Assembly: GCA_003022725.1 (NCBI GenBank)
Contig: PXSQ01000027.1
Span: forward strand, 1-62,657
Direction: 5' to 3'
DNA length: 62,657 bases
From: Halobacteriales archaeon SW_7_65_23
GTDB taxonomy: Archaea > Halobacteriota > Halobacteria > Halobacteriales > Haloarculaceae
The notes beneath the pieces are model-generated. The model was not told the origin of the DNA and made no database searches. It was given only the letters and a program-made list of their open reading frames with translations. The position numbers and the translations under genes are program-made. How positions within the stretch are numbered: the stretch's first letter is position 1; every line of letters begins with the position of its first letter. Below, one piece after another: positions 9,285-17,754 of the stretch.

Positions 9285-9746
9285 ATGTCACGACTGCTTC
9301 CCACGGGGACGGACGCTTCGCCCGACAGGGGCGGCGACCCGTCGGTGCTGTACGTCGACAGCGACCAGACCCAGAACGTGATCTCGACGCTCTCCTCGGA
9401 CACCGCCTACGAAATCTTCCGGCGGCTGGACGAACAGCCGCTGACGCCCTCGGAGCTGGCCGACCGCCTCGACATCTCGGTCCAGAACGCGAGCTACCAT
9501 CTGGAGAACCTCCAGGAGGCGAACCTCGTCGAGGTCATCGACACCTGCTACTCGGAGAAAGGGCGCGAGATGGACATCTACGCGGTCACGAGCGACCCGA
9601 AGGTGTTGATCCTGGGCAGCGGGAACGACCAGGCGAGCGTCCAGCGGGCATTCGGCCAGCTCGCCGGCGTTGTCGGCGTCTCCGCAGTGTTTATCGCGGC
9701 CTGGCAGTCAGTCGCGGGGCTCGTGGAAACGCTTATCGGCTCGTAG
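9285..9746 (+). CDS. ArsR-type winged-helix regulator with C-terminal membrane helix
   Basis: 153 residues. The N-terminal half holds a winged helix: IFRRLDEQPLTPSELADRLD followed by the recognition helix region SVQNASYHLENLQEANLVEV, about residues 43-90. The C-terminal end (about 125-145, VVGVSAVFIAAWQSVAGLV) is hydrophobic and could tether the protein to the membrane, as seen in several haloarchaeal helix-turn-helix proteins. A palindromic operator and TATA box lie upstream. Ligand and targets are unknown; the divergent small membrane protein is the obvious candidate target. Confidence 0.85.
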   Translation: MSRLLPTGTDASPDRGGDPSVLYVDSDQTQNVISTLSSDTAYEIFRRLDEQPLTPSELADRLDISVQNASYHLENLQEANLVEVIDTCYSEKGREMDIYAVTSDPKVLILGSGNDQASVQRAFGQLAGVVGVSAVFIAAWQSVAGLVETLIGS

Positions 9747-9779
9747 TAATCTCTGACCGGGGAGTCGTCTCACCACGCT

Positions 9780-10634
9780 CTACGCCTCGAAGACGCCGCT
9801 CACGTAGTGGTGGACGAATACGCCCGAGTACAGCGCGGTGACAGCCATGTCGAAAGCGAACCGAACGCCGCCCGCGAAGGAGAGCCCGAACGAACGGAGC
9901 ACGACAGTCGTCTCACCGTACCGGATGGTGAGTGCGATCGGACTCTCGGGGTTGGCAAGCCGCGTGTCGAGCGCGACGCCGACGCCCAGCAGGAGCGCGA
10001 ACCCGGCGACGACGAAGAACGCTTTCCGCCTGTGGAGCGTGGTGACCTGCCAGCTGGTCCGGAGCGCGCTGGCCGGGCCGTACCCGCCGACGAAGCACGC
10101 CTCGGGGACGAACCAGAATTTCAACAGCAAGTAGAGGACGCTGGCCGCGACGGCCAGCAGCACGACCACGTCGGTAGTGAAGGCGCTCGCACCTGCCGCC
10201 TGGAGCGCGGCGCGGACCGGCCGCGAGAGCACCCGGGCGACGAACAGGCCGGTCGAGCCAAGCAGGGTGACCACGAGGAGTGCAGCGCCGGCGAACGCCG
10301 GGAACCGCCGGAACACTGTCCGGAGAGCACTCGCAGGCGACGGGTTTCGCTGGGCCAGCGTCTCGCGCCCGACCACGCCGACGTACCCCCTGCCGACGAA
10401 CACCCCGGCGACGCCGAGGAGGGCGCCCACCAGCGCCAGCTCACGGGGGCCGAGCAGCACGGCCAGCTGGAGGAAGCCGACGCCCAGAAACACCGCCGGG
10501 ATCGACGGCCGGGCGAGCACGAGTCGGCTGCTCCACCGGAGCGACTCCGTCACGGACCGCTGGAGTGCCGTACCCTCGACCTGCTGACAGCGGACGCAGC
10601 CACACCCCTCGACGTCTGCTCGTAATTTAGCCAT
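9780..10634 (-). CDS. Uncharacterised polytopic membrane protein
   Basis: 284 residues with five to six hydrophobic segments (for example AVFLGVGFLQLAVLLG, LALVGALLGVAGVFVG, FAGAALLVVTLLGSTGLFV, VVVLLAVAASVLYLLL, FFVVAGFALLLGVGV). The cytoplasmic-looking N-terminus contains CGCVRC, a possible metal-binding or thiol motif. The protein resembles haloarchaeal membrane proteins of unknown function and I cannot assign a family safely. It is convergent with the ArsR-type regulator, with 33 bp between stops. Confidence 0.75.
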   Translation of the reverse strand: MAKLRADVEGCGCVRCQQVEGTALQRSVTESLRWSSRLVLARPSIPAVFLGVGFLQLAVLLGPRELALVGALLGVAGVFVGRGYVGVVGRETLAQRNPSPASALRTVFRRFPAFAGAALLVVTLLGSTGLFVARVLSRPVRAALQAAGASAFTTDVVVLLAVAASVLYLLLKFWFVPEACFVGGYGPASALRTSWQVTTLHRRKAFFVVAGFALLLGVGVALDTRLANPESPIALTIRYGETTVVLRSFGLSFAGGVRFAFDMAVTALYSGVFVHHYVSGVFEA

Positions 10635-10779
10635 CGGTGCGTGCGCAGGGGTGGTATGCTCGCGTTCCCCGACGGGAACTGGCGATCCAGCGTCGGCGGA
10701 ACAGTCCGGTCAGTTGCAGTCGGTTCGCAGCCCTGAGCATGGTGGTTGACTCCCTGTCTGGACAGTCCGAGCGCTACGG

Positions 10780-12000
10780 TTACGGGTTCGCAGACACGGG
10801 CAGCTGACTGTCGGGCGGCGGGGCGTCCCCTGCTGCGGTTTCGCTACAGCCGATCGAGTCCGTAATCCCGGCCAGTGCGTCGACGTCGGGGAGGCCGCTC
10901 ACGCGGTAGTAGAGACCGTTACAGCGCCAGGAGAGACTCGTGCGCCCGTCGATCGTCAGCAACGTGCCGTCCACCTCCCCGACGTCCGTCTCCACGACCC
11001 GGTCGCCCTCACTGCGGACCGAACGCTCCGACGCCTGGATCGTGATCGTCCGGGACTCCTGTGTGTACGTCAGCAGTACGCCCTGATCGTCGTCGAGCGT
11101 CTGGACCGTCGCACGCCGCAGTTCGTACCCTGAGGGAACTGCCGGCTCCGGGAACGAGAACTCGACGGCGTCAGTGGCGGCCCCGACAGTCGGATACGTC
11201 TGGGTTTCAGGCAGGGTCGCACCTGTCACGTCGACCCGCTCTGGCGGTTTGAACTCGAACGCCTCCTCCTCATCGATGTCAGCGCCGACAGTGAGTTCGT
11301 GGTACTTCCGGATGTTCGACGCGACTACGTTCCCCTCCTGGTCAGTCCACTCGATCCGCTGTTTGATCGGGTAGGCCGTCTCGGTGTCGATCCACAGCGT
11401 TTCCTGTGCCACGTACCACCGCTCCTCGCTGGCCTCTTCGAGTTCGAACTCGTAGTCCGTTGCACCCGCCTGGACATCGAGCGAGAGTGTGATCGCGGTG
11501 TCGTCGGGCGGCGTTAGCTCGACGACGTGAGCGCTCCGATCGTCGACTGTCTCCCGTCCGACGTAGTTCGCCTGGTACCGGTCGAGTAGTTCACGGGTCT
11601 GGCCCTGGAACACCTGCGTCGCGTCCGACAGTGCCCGGTCGGATTCGACACGAACTGCCCGCTGTTCGTCCTGGAAGTACTGCCACTTCGTCGAGCCGTT
11701 GACCACGGTCACGTCGCTCTGTCTGTCGGTCTCGATCGACTCGATCACCTCGATCCTGGAGTAGGAGGGTGGCTGCTGGGTGACGGACACCGTCACCATT
11801 TCGAACTGATCGTCCCGCTGGAACACCTCCGTCCGGACCCCCTCGATCGTCTTGTTGTCCGTCGACTCGACCGCATCACGGACCAGCTCCTTCGGGTCCG
11901 GGTCGTCGTCGGCCGGTGCTCCACCCAGCCCAAACGAGGCTGCTAACAGCAACCCCGACAGCAGGAGTACTCCCGCAAACTGGAGGCGTTCCGACGCCAT
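10780..12000 (-). CDS. Exported LolA-like lipoprotein-carrier-fold protein
   Basis: 406 residues. The N-terminal signal segment (LQFAGVLLLSGLLLAASFGLG) sends the acidic body outside the cell. The repeated pattern of short beta strands with WQYFQDEQRAVRVE and ETLWIDTETAYPIKQRIEW is that of haloarchaeal LolA/sigma-E-regulator-like (RseB/DUF4367) proteins, which probably bind lipid or act in envelope sensing. No lipobox Cys is visible. A TATA-like ctttatgta lies about 27 bp before the ATG, so the transcript is probably leaderless. Function is unproven. Confidence 0.75.
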   Translation of the reverse strand: MASERLQFAGVLLLSGLLLAASFGLGGAPADDDPDPKELVRDAVESTDNKTIEGVRTEVFQRDDQFEMVTVSVTQQPPSYSRIEVIESIETDRQSDVTVVNGSTKWQYFQDEQRAVRVESDRALSDATQVFQGQTRELLDRYQANYVGRETVDDRSAHVVELTPPDDTAITLSLDVQAGATDYEFELEEASEERWYVAQETLWIDTETAYPIKQRIEWTDQEGNVVASNIRKYHELTVGADIDEEEAFEFKPPERVDVTGATLPETQTYPTVGAATDAVEFSFPEPAVPSGYELRRATVQTLDDDQGVLLTYTQESRTITIQASERSVRSEGDRVVETDVGEVDGTLLTIDGRTSLSWRCNGLYYRVSGLPDVDALAGITDSIGCSETAAGDAPPPDSQLPVSANP

Positions 12001-12193
12001 GTACTCGTGTTAGCCAATCTCATACATAAAGGGTTGTGTTCACGATACGAACAAAGACAGCGTCGGACTTTGAGAGACGTGCCTGTGACCGCCGGTCGTC
12101 CACACGAACTGGGCGGCAACCAGTCGGATCCCGCGCTCGTCCGCTCGTTCCCGCTGTGATCGGCCGCTGCCCGACAGCCGTCGTGTGCGTCGG

Positions 12194-12757
12194 TCACGGA
12201 GTGTCGCGCTGTGCGAACCACTCGGCGAACTTCGCGAGCGCTCGGCCCCGGTGGGAGATGGCGTTCTTTTCCGCGGTGCTCATCTCGGCGAAGGTTCGGC
12301 CGTCGAACTCGAAGATCGGGTCGTAGCCGAACCCGCCGTCGCCGCGCGGGGCGACGATCCGGCCGGGGACGACGCCCTCGAAGATCCGGACCGGGAGCTG
12401 TTCGTCGTCTGCGACCTGCTCGTCGGTAGTCGCGCTCCCGCGCTCGGCCGCGTCGATGTCGTCCCCCCGGCGGTCGGTGTCGATCGGCTCCGGCGTCGCC
12501 TCGAACGGCTCGCCGTCACAGTAGGCGATCACACCACGGAACGCCGCAGACCGGTTGTCCTCTTCGGCGGCGAGCTCCCAGACCCGCTCGATGCCCAGGG
12601 TGTCCTGGACGTACGAGGAGTAGGGGCCGGGAAAGTCCGAGAACGCGTCGATCGTGAGCCCGGAGTCGTCGACGATCACCGGCTCGCCGACGTGGCGGTA
12701 CGCCGCACGGGGCGCCTCCTCGACCTTCCCGGCGTTCGTTGTGACGAACGTGACCAT
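12194..12757 (-). CDS. rdgB: XTP/dITP diphosphatase (Ham1/RdgB family) with an internal gap
   Basis: 187 residues from the start at 12757; the track ORF adds an arginine-rich run that is not family-like. The enzyme hydrolyses non-canonical purine NTPs to keep them out of DNA. The N-terminal FVTTNAGKVEEA and the later VIVDDSGL, FPGPYSSYV, GDGGFGYDPIF and MSTAEKNAISHRG motifs are all present. Between GKVEEA and AYRHVGEP, about 30 residues found in other members are missing, including the beta strand and the conserved glutamate-containing helix start near the active site. The frame is kept. The product is probably impaired, unless the gap is a sequence error. The C-terminal half carries the usual haloarchaeal Asp/Glu-rich insertion. 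Confidence 0.85.
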   Translation of the reverse strand: MVTFVTTNAGKVEEAPRAAYRHVGEPVIVDDSGLTIDAFSDFPGPYSSYVQDTLGIERVWELAAEEDNRSAAFRGVIAYCDGEPFEATPEPIDTDRRGDDIDAAERGSATTDEQVADDEQLPVRIFEGVVPGRIVAPRGDGGFGYDPIFEFDGRTFAEMSTAEKNAISHRGRALAKFAEWFAQRDTP

Positions 12758-12870
12758 GTCGGCGCTGGGCGTGGCCCGCGAAAATACCCATCGGTTTTTC
12801 GGTTGTCCGCGAGTCCACGGCCTCGACGGGGACGGTAACGCGGCCAGGAACCGACACACAGCGGTCCGGA

Positions 12871-13146
12871 TCAGTCGACGACGACCTCGACGGGTTCGTC
12901 GTCGGCGTCGGCTTCCTCGTCGCCGTCGCCGCTGGCCCGTTGCTGGTACAGCAGGGCGCCGGCGACGGCGATGATAATCCACGACCGCCAGTTTGCGAGG
13001 TTCAGCGTGTAGCCGATGCCGAATTCCTTTTTGACGAGCATCCCCTTGCCAGGCTGCCAGTAGCCCGAGAGCAGACGCCGGAGCGACGGTTTCTCGAAGT
13101 TGTACGGCACGCCGAACAGTTCGCCAGATGACGGTTTCTCGACCAT
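12871..13146 (-). CDS. DUF5808-type small protein
   Basis: 91 residues from the ATG at 13146. The first part carries PSSGELFGVPYNFEKPSLRRLLSGYWQPG and then KKEFGIGYTLNLANWRSW, the repeated pattern of the DUF5808 family. One hydrophobic helix follows (IIIAVAGALLYQQ), and the C-terminus is very acidic. Likely membrane-anchored; no function is known. The longer ORF to 13329 in the track runs into a family B element and is not used. Confidence 0.75.
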   Translation of the reverse strand: MVEKPSSGELFGVPYNFEKPSLRRLLSGYWQPGKGMLVKKEFGIGYTLNLANWRSWIIIAVAGALLYQQRASGDGDEEADADDEPVEVVVD

Positions 13147-13211
13147 ACCCGCCGATACGCTCGCCGGTGTTAAGATGGTTTCCCTCGCGGGTAGCTGCGG
13201 TCGAGCGCCGC

Positions 13212-13338
13212 TCATTGTGATTGGTGCGATTGTCGTCGTGACCACGTCACAGGAAGGTTGGTTCGCAGGCTGGAGACCACGAATTGTGACTCTCCAGCGC
13301 AAAAGACTCCCAACAATCACTATCAACAATCACTATCA
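13212..13338. mobile_element. MITE-like element, family B, divergent copy with duplicated end
   Basis: The right end carries the family B terminus twice in tandem (caacaatcactat, 13-bp unit). The left end tcattgtgattggtg matches the terminal repeat at most positions. Without the duplication the copy is about 114 bp, the length of the other full copies, but its core is unrelated. On the minus strand the right tip reads TGATAGTGA, and its first TGA is the stop codon of the DUF2298 gene. Confidence 0.65.
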
Positions 13339-15780
13339 GGGCCCACGTTCGTCGGGATCGAGCCCGGACTGATTGACGGCGTAGATCGTCACCGCCTCGT
13401 TCTGGAAGGCGACCGAGAGGCCGCTGTACGCCCAGAACTCGCGGATGTCGTCGAACCGCTCTCGTTCACCCTCGCCGACGTAGATGTACTCGACGTCATG
13501 CGCGCGTAGCGTTCGAGTCGCGTTGGGCCAGGAACCGACGTAAATCTCCTCGACAGCGCTGGCCCGTCTGTCGTACACGTCCTGGCCGCGGTAGCCCGCC
13601 TGGTGGTTCCAGCCCGCGACTGTGACAGCGCCGGAGAACACGGACGCCGCGTTCTGCCACCGATAGTTGTACCGCGACGGTGCCTCGACGATTGTCGGCT
13701 GTCCTTGCTCGTCGAGCCAGTAGATCGCCGCCATCTCCTCGCTCTTCCAGCGGTCGTGTGGCGCGAGCCCGTCGATCGAGCCCTCCGTCGGCGCCTCCAG
13801 GTACCGTGTCGGCTCGCCATCGACGTTGCTGTTGGCCGTCAGCGCGGCGAAGGGGAGGCTGGTGACGACGACGGCGCTCACCAGCACCAGCGCGAGGACG
13901 GCGGGTCCAGCCGCTCGGATCTCCCGGAGGCGGTCGACGGCGTCGCTCACCAGCAGTGCGGCCGCGGCACCCCCGGCGGCGCCGGCGAGTGTCCACCCCT
14001 GGACGGCCACCTTCAGCGTCGTGTTCCACCGGATCCGGTCGGGCGGCCACACCTTCGCGTGGACGAGTTCGAGCGCGAGCAGGAGTCCGAGCCCGCCGAC
14101 GAGCAACACGGCCTCGAACCCGAGCCGGTCGGTCCGGACGAGCCACCACGCGACCAGCAGCAGGGGACCGACGGCCGCGAGCACGGCCGGCACAGCCGGG
14201 TGATCAATTGCCACCGGAACGACGACCAGGAAGAGGACGACACCACCGAGCGCGATGCGACTCCGCCGGTCCCTCGGGACACCCGCTTCGACGCTCCGTG
14301 AGAGCAACAGCGCGACGAAGAGGGCAAGCAGCCCGCCGTAGACGGCGAGAAACGGCCCCAGCTCGCTCTGCGGGGGGAACAGTCCGACGCCGTCGTTGGT
14401 CGGGACGCCCCCGAGCAGGAACGGCGACGCGACCAGGACGCCGATCAGGCCGACCGGAACCGCGAGAGCTGCGGCGAGGACGAGCCGCCACGCTTCGTCT
14501 GCGAGACGGCTGCTGGTGTCGCCGCTGCCGATCACGAACCGGGTGCCGTCGGGGAGTAGCGTCACCGGGTGCGAGCCGGCGGCGGCCATCGCCAGCCACG
14601 CCAGCCCCACGGCCGTCGGCAGCGACCAGGTGTTTATAAAGCCGAAGAGGCCGGCCACGAGGCCGAGCCCGCCGAACACGAGACTGCGCCGCCGCCAGCG
14701 GTCGCCGGCTGGCGTGTGGTAGTAGCTCAGCCCGACCGCCGCCGCGAGCAGGACGTACCCCGTCGAGAGGCCGTGGCCGTGGAGGTCCGCTTTGATGAAC
14801 GAGTACAGCGGGAACTCGTAGAGCCCACCCTCGATGACGTAGCGGGCGTTCCACCAGAACCACTCGCTGCCGGTCCCCTGCGTGGTGACGGCTTCCTGAA
14901 ACGTGTATCCGCGGTCGGCGACGAGCGCGCCGAACAGCGCGTCGCCGGTCTGCTCGCGGATCACGGCGGGGAAAAGCTCGTAGGCGAGCCGGAGGAACGC
15001 CGTCAGGAAGCCGGCGAGAGCGACGAACAACGCGCCGAACGCGCCCCCGAGGTGGTATACAGCCAGACGTGATTCAGTCAAGCCATGCCGTCCCGAATCC
15101 CGTTGTTCGGGCCGTGACACAGCCGATGGACTGTCCTGACACTGTACAGAGTCACGCCTGGCTGTATAGGAGCGGTCGCGCGCCGCGAGGATCGACCCGA
15201 CCAGCCCGTAGGCGGTCACGAACAGCACGCCGTAGAACGTCGACAGCGCCAGGAAGTAGCCGTACCGGAGCTCGATCCCCGACAGCAGTGACAGGGAGGC
15301 GACCTGGAGCTGGGTGCCGTAGTAGTAGCGGATCGGCTCGCCGGCCCACCAGAAGTCCTCCGGCGGGAGGGCATCGGCGCCCATCAGTGCGTTCGTCAGC
15401 CCGTAGTGGAGGAACTGCTCGCCGCCGGCCGGCGTGATGGCGGCGTTGAACGCCGAGTACAGCAGGTAGAACGCGAATCCGAGCAGGAAGACGCCCCCAC
15501 TGCCGGCGACGGCCCGCCAGTCCGGGTTGACGCCGCGGTAGAGGGCGAATCCAGCACACGCCCCGACGACGAGCACGCCGGCGACGACCGCGTGGCGGCC
15601 GTATGTCACCTGCCCGAGCCAGAACGTGACGACGGCGAGCACGACCAGCGCGACCGGGAGCGAAAACGCTGCACCGCGGCGCGGCAACGGCCGGAAGACC
15701 GTTGCTGCGATCGGCGCACCCAGCGCCGTGAGGAGGGCGAGGACTATCGACCACTGGAGGATGGGGGCCCACTCCATCAT
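13336..15780 (-). CDS. DUF2298-type large membrane protein carrying an in-frame element insertion
   Basis: 814 residues from ATG 15780 (a second ATG follows at once). There are many membrane helices, with the family features YYYGTQLQVASLSLL, GTGSEWFWWNARYVI and FPLYSFIKADLHGHG, and a C-terminal extracellular domain containing APHDRWKSEEMAAIYWL and RYNYRWQNAASVFSG. DUF2298 proteins look like membrane glycosyltransferases or glycan-handling proteins, but the role is unproven. Between AARDRS and YHLGGAFG a family A element (15056-15168) adds 37 codons without a stop. The stop codon comes from a family B terminus. The 5' side has a TATA-like cttatt about 25 bp before the ATG. Confidence 0.85.
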   Translation of the reverse strand: MMEWAPILQWSIVLALLTALGAPIAATVFRPLPRRGAAFSLPVALVVLAVVTFWLGQVTYGRHAVVAGVLVVGACAGFALYRGVNPDWRAVAGSGGVFLLGFAFYLLYSAFNAAITPAGGEQFLHYGLTNALMGADALPPEDFWWAGEPIRYYYGTQLQVASLSLLSGIELRYGYFLALSTFYGVLFVTAYGLVGSILAARDRSYTARRDSVQCQDSPSAVSRPEQRDSGRHGLTESRLAVYHLGGAFGALFVALAGFLTAFLRLAYELFPAVIREQTGDALFGALVADRGYTFQEAVTTQGTGSEWFWWNARYVIEGGLYEFPLYSFIKADLHGHGLSTGYVLLAAAVGLSYYHTPAGDRWRRRSLVFGGLGLVAGLFGFINTWSLPTAVGLAWLAMAAAGSHPVTLLPDGTRFVIGSGDTSSRLADEAWRLVLAAALAVPVGLIGVLVASPFLLGGVPTNDGVGLFPPQSELGPFLAVYGGLLALFVALLLSRSVEAGVPRDRRSRIALGGVVLFLVVVPVAIDHPAVPAVLAAVGPLLLVAWWLVRTDRLGFEAVLLVGGLGLLLALELVHAKVWPPDRIRWNTTLKVAVQGWTLAGAAGGAAAALLVSDAVDRLREIRAAGPAVLALVLVSAVVVTSLPFAALTANSNVDGEPTRYLEAPTEGSIDGLAPHDRWKSEEMAAIYWLDEQGQPTIVEAPSRYNYRWQNAASVFSGAVTVAGWNHQAGYRGQDVYDRRASAVEEIYVGSWPNATRTLRAHDVEYIYVGEGERERFDDIREFWAYSGLSVAFQNEAVTIYAVNQSGLDPDERGP
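15056..15168. mobile_element. MITE-like element, family A, inside the DUF2298 gene
   Basis: Tatacagccagacgtga on the left pairs with tcacgcctggctgtata on the right. The span including both flanking TA copies is 113 bp, the same as the copies at 21527 and 46391. The core shares the block with cagccgatggactgtcc. The net gain (element plus one TA) is 111 bp, which is exactly 37 codons. The host reading frame is open across it. Confidence 0.9.
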
Positions 15781-15825
15781 CGGAGACGGGTTTCCCGGCG
15801 AATAAGTGTCTTCTGACCTGACACT

Positions 15826-15886
15826 CCGGGTCGACCGCACGCAGTACCGCGGTCGATCCCGGAACGACTCACAATAATCACTATCA
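15826..15886. mobile_element. MITE-like element, family B short form, left arm lost
   Basis: From ccgggtcgaccgc to tcactat this is identical to the right part of the 86-bp copy at 24363; the left terminal repeat is missing. The hairpin core (tcgaccgc ... gcggtcga) is kept. On the minus strand its tip TGATAGTGA supplies the stop of the out-of-frame Bud32 C-terminal fragment. Confidence 0.75.
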
Positions 15887-16024
15887 CTGGTACCGACCGC
15901 GGCCCTCGATCTCGCGCAACTGGTTAAGCACCGCGCCGTCCCCGACCGTCCGGTAGGCGTCCTCGGCGGACCGCTGGAGGCGATCGGCGTCGTCGTCGGT
16001 CCCCGCGAGGCTCTGGGCGAGCAC
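15884..16024 (-). pseudogene. Orphaned Bud32 C-terminal fragment (frame +1)
   Basis: Read from about 16024, this frame gives QSLAGTDDDADRLQRSAEDA and ends REIEGRGRYQ, the normal C-terminus of the archaeal Kae1-Bud32 fusion. It is out of frame with the upstream kinase domain. About 35 residues expected between the two, including the DFG metal-binding motif, are absent. The stop is the TGA of the family B terminus. Confidence 0.8.
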
Positions 16025-17405
16025 GCCGCGTCGTGGGATCGCCGTGGACGACGCCGGCGTCGTGGAGGCGCGCGAGGTGGCGGGCGACCGCCCGGACCCG
16101 GTCCGCGGTCAGCGCCTCGCGGAGGTCGCAGTCGCCGACGCGCTGGAGGGTGAGCGTGGTCTCCGCGACATCGACATCCCGGAGCAGCGGCGTCGGGACG
16201 CCGGCCCGGCGCGCCTCGCTGGTCAGGCGCGCCTCCTGGCGGGTACGCTCGCGCCGGAGCCGGTCGTCGAGTTTTGGGTGGCGATACGCGCGGGGCTGGC
16301 GGCACTTCACGACTTTGTCGTCGTCGATTGAAACCGTCGCCTCCGCCCCCTGCACGGTGTCGTTGTCGGCCGGACGGCCCACGGATTCGTCGTCATCCCG
16401 CCACGTGACCGGCACCTCGTCCGGCCGGAAGTCCGAGCCGATCCCCGACTGCTCGATCGAGAGCGTGTCGCCGGCGGCGTACATCTTCGCGCCGAGCACG
16501 GCGACCATGCCGGCATTATCCCGGAGAAATCGGCTCTCGGGGACGAAAAAGTCGGCGCCGCGCTGCTCGCACATCGAGGCGAGCATTGCCTGGAGGCGGT
16601 CGTTCTGGCCGACGCCGCCGCCCAGCACGAGTTCGTCGCTGCCGGTCAGCGACAGCGCGCGCTCCGAGACCTCCGTGAGCATCGCGAACACGTTCTCCTG
16701 GAGGCCACGGCAGACGTTCTCGACGGGTGAGAAGTCCATCCCCTTGACGACGTACGGCAGGTCGACGTACTCGCCGTCTCTGGCTGCCTGTTCGACTTTC
16801 GGGCCACCGGGGTGTGACCAGCCGACGTGTCGGGTGAACTTGTCGATCGCGTTGCCGACGCCGGTGTCCATCGTCTCGCCGAGCACGCGGTACCGGCCGG
16901 CGCGGTAGCCCAGCAGGTGGGCGTTCGCGCCGCTGGCGTTCAGACAGACCGGCGAGGAAAAGCCCGAGCGGTGGCGGCCGATCTCCAGGTGGGCGACCAT
17001 GTGGTTGACGCCCACCAGCGGGACGTCCAGTCGCTGGGCCAGTGCGCGGGCACTCGTCCCCGCGAGACGCAGACAGGGACCCAGTCCGGGGCCGCGAGAG
17101 AAGGCGACGGCATCAACAGGCGCAGCCTGTTGTCCCGACGAGCTTCGCTCGTCGACGTCGACCGGCGAGTCGCGGTCCCTGCCGTCAGTTTCGCGAGCCT
17201 GCGCCAGCACCCGCTCGATCACGGTTGGGAGGTGATCGGCCATGTGCTCGGCGGCCTCCCGTGGATGGATGCCGCCGCTGTCGGGCAGGTACGCTTCCGT
17301 TTCGATTGTGACGTCGTCGGTCACGCTGTCGTAGAGGGCGGCGCTGGCGGCCCACGCCGTTCCCTCGATCCCCAGCACGCGAACGTTACCGCGCTCTGTC
17401 GCCAT
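15924..17405 (-). CDS. kae1: KEOPS subunits Kae1-Bud32 fusion, kinase domain frameshifted
   Basis: The open frame is 493 residues. Kae1 (about 1-330) makes the t6A modification of tRNA; its iron-binding HMVAH lies near residue 135 and VLGGGVGQNDRLQ near the end of the domain. Bud32 (about 340-460) is the small activating kinase, with VVKCRQPRAYRHPKLDDRLR and the catalytic-loop start HDAGVVHGDPTTR. After that point the frame is lost: the catalytic Asn and DFG region are missing and a nonsense Arg-rich tail follows, while the true C-terminus continues in another frame (15884-16024). The kinase part is therefore probably dead, or there is a sequence error. Kae1 itself looks intact. The gene is downstream of S24e-S27ae on the same strand, as in other archaea. 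Confidence 0.85.
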   Translation of the reverse strand: MATERGNVRVLGIEGTAWAASAALYDSVTDDVTIETEAYLPDSGGIHPREAAEHMADHLPTVIERVLAQARETDGRDRDSPVDVDERSSSGQQAAPVDAVAFSRGPGLGPCLRLAGTSARALAQRLDVPLVGVNHMVAHLEIGRHRSGFSSPVCLNASGANAHLLGYRAGRYRVLGETMDTGVGNAIDKFTRHVGWSHPGGPKVEQAARDGEYVDLPYVVKGMDFSPVENVCRGLQENVFAMLTEVSERALSLTGSDELVLGGGVGQNDRLQAMLASMCEQRGADFFVPESRFLRDNAGMVAVLGAKMYAAGDTLSIEQSGIGSDFRPDEVPVTWRDDDESVGRPADNDTVQGAEATVSIDDDKVVKCRQPRAYRHPKLDDRLRRERTRQEARLTSEARRAGVPTPLLRDVDVAETTLTLQRVGDCDLREALTADRVRAVARHLARLHDAGVVHGDPTTRRARPEPRGDRRRRRSPPAVRRGRLPDGRGRRGA

Positions 17406-17619
17406 CGATTTCCCGTCTGACTGGGACGGAAAAGACTACTTCGATCCAGGAAGCGTCCGGCAGTGATCCACTACGCTCCAGGTGGAATCGCGATACCTCC
17501 TACAAGTCATCGTTGCTATCGGTTTTTGACTAGCTGCTCACCGTAATCTACCGCAACAATCCACAGGAAGGATGCCGACACGCGGAGTGGCCGACCGCTC
17601 TCAGATAACGGAACGGATT

Positions 17620-17754
17620 CTACGTCCACTCGGTATAGCCGCACTTCCCGCAGTGGAGGCGGTCGTCGTGGTCGGCGAGAAAGGAGTCGCCGCAGCGCTG
17701 GCACATCTCGCGGTCGGTGCTGCCGCCCTCGTCGTACAGTTCGTAGCGGGGCAT
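17620..17754 (-). CDS. rps27ae: 30S ribosomal protein S27ae
   Basis: A 44-residue zinc protein of the small ribosomal subunit, too short for the ORF track. The sequence begins [11 protein letters not shown] and has two CxxC pairs (CQRC at 18-21, CGKC at 35-38) that bind zinc, ending GYTEWT. Its ATG starts at the base next to the stop codon of S24e, so the two are translated from one message. The Kae1-Bud32 gene follows about 215 bp downstream. Confidence 0.95.
   Translation of the reverse strand: MPRYELYDEGGSTDREMCQRCGDSFLADHDDRLHCGKCGYTEWT

Noticed and set aside
13336-16305. 989-residue version of the DUF2298 protein
   Set aside because: The first 175 residues are out-of-frame translation of the Bud32 region; the promoter and Met-Met start are at 15780.
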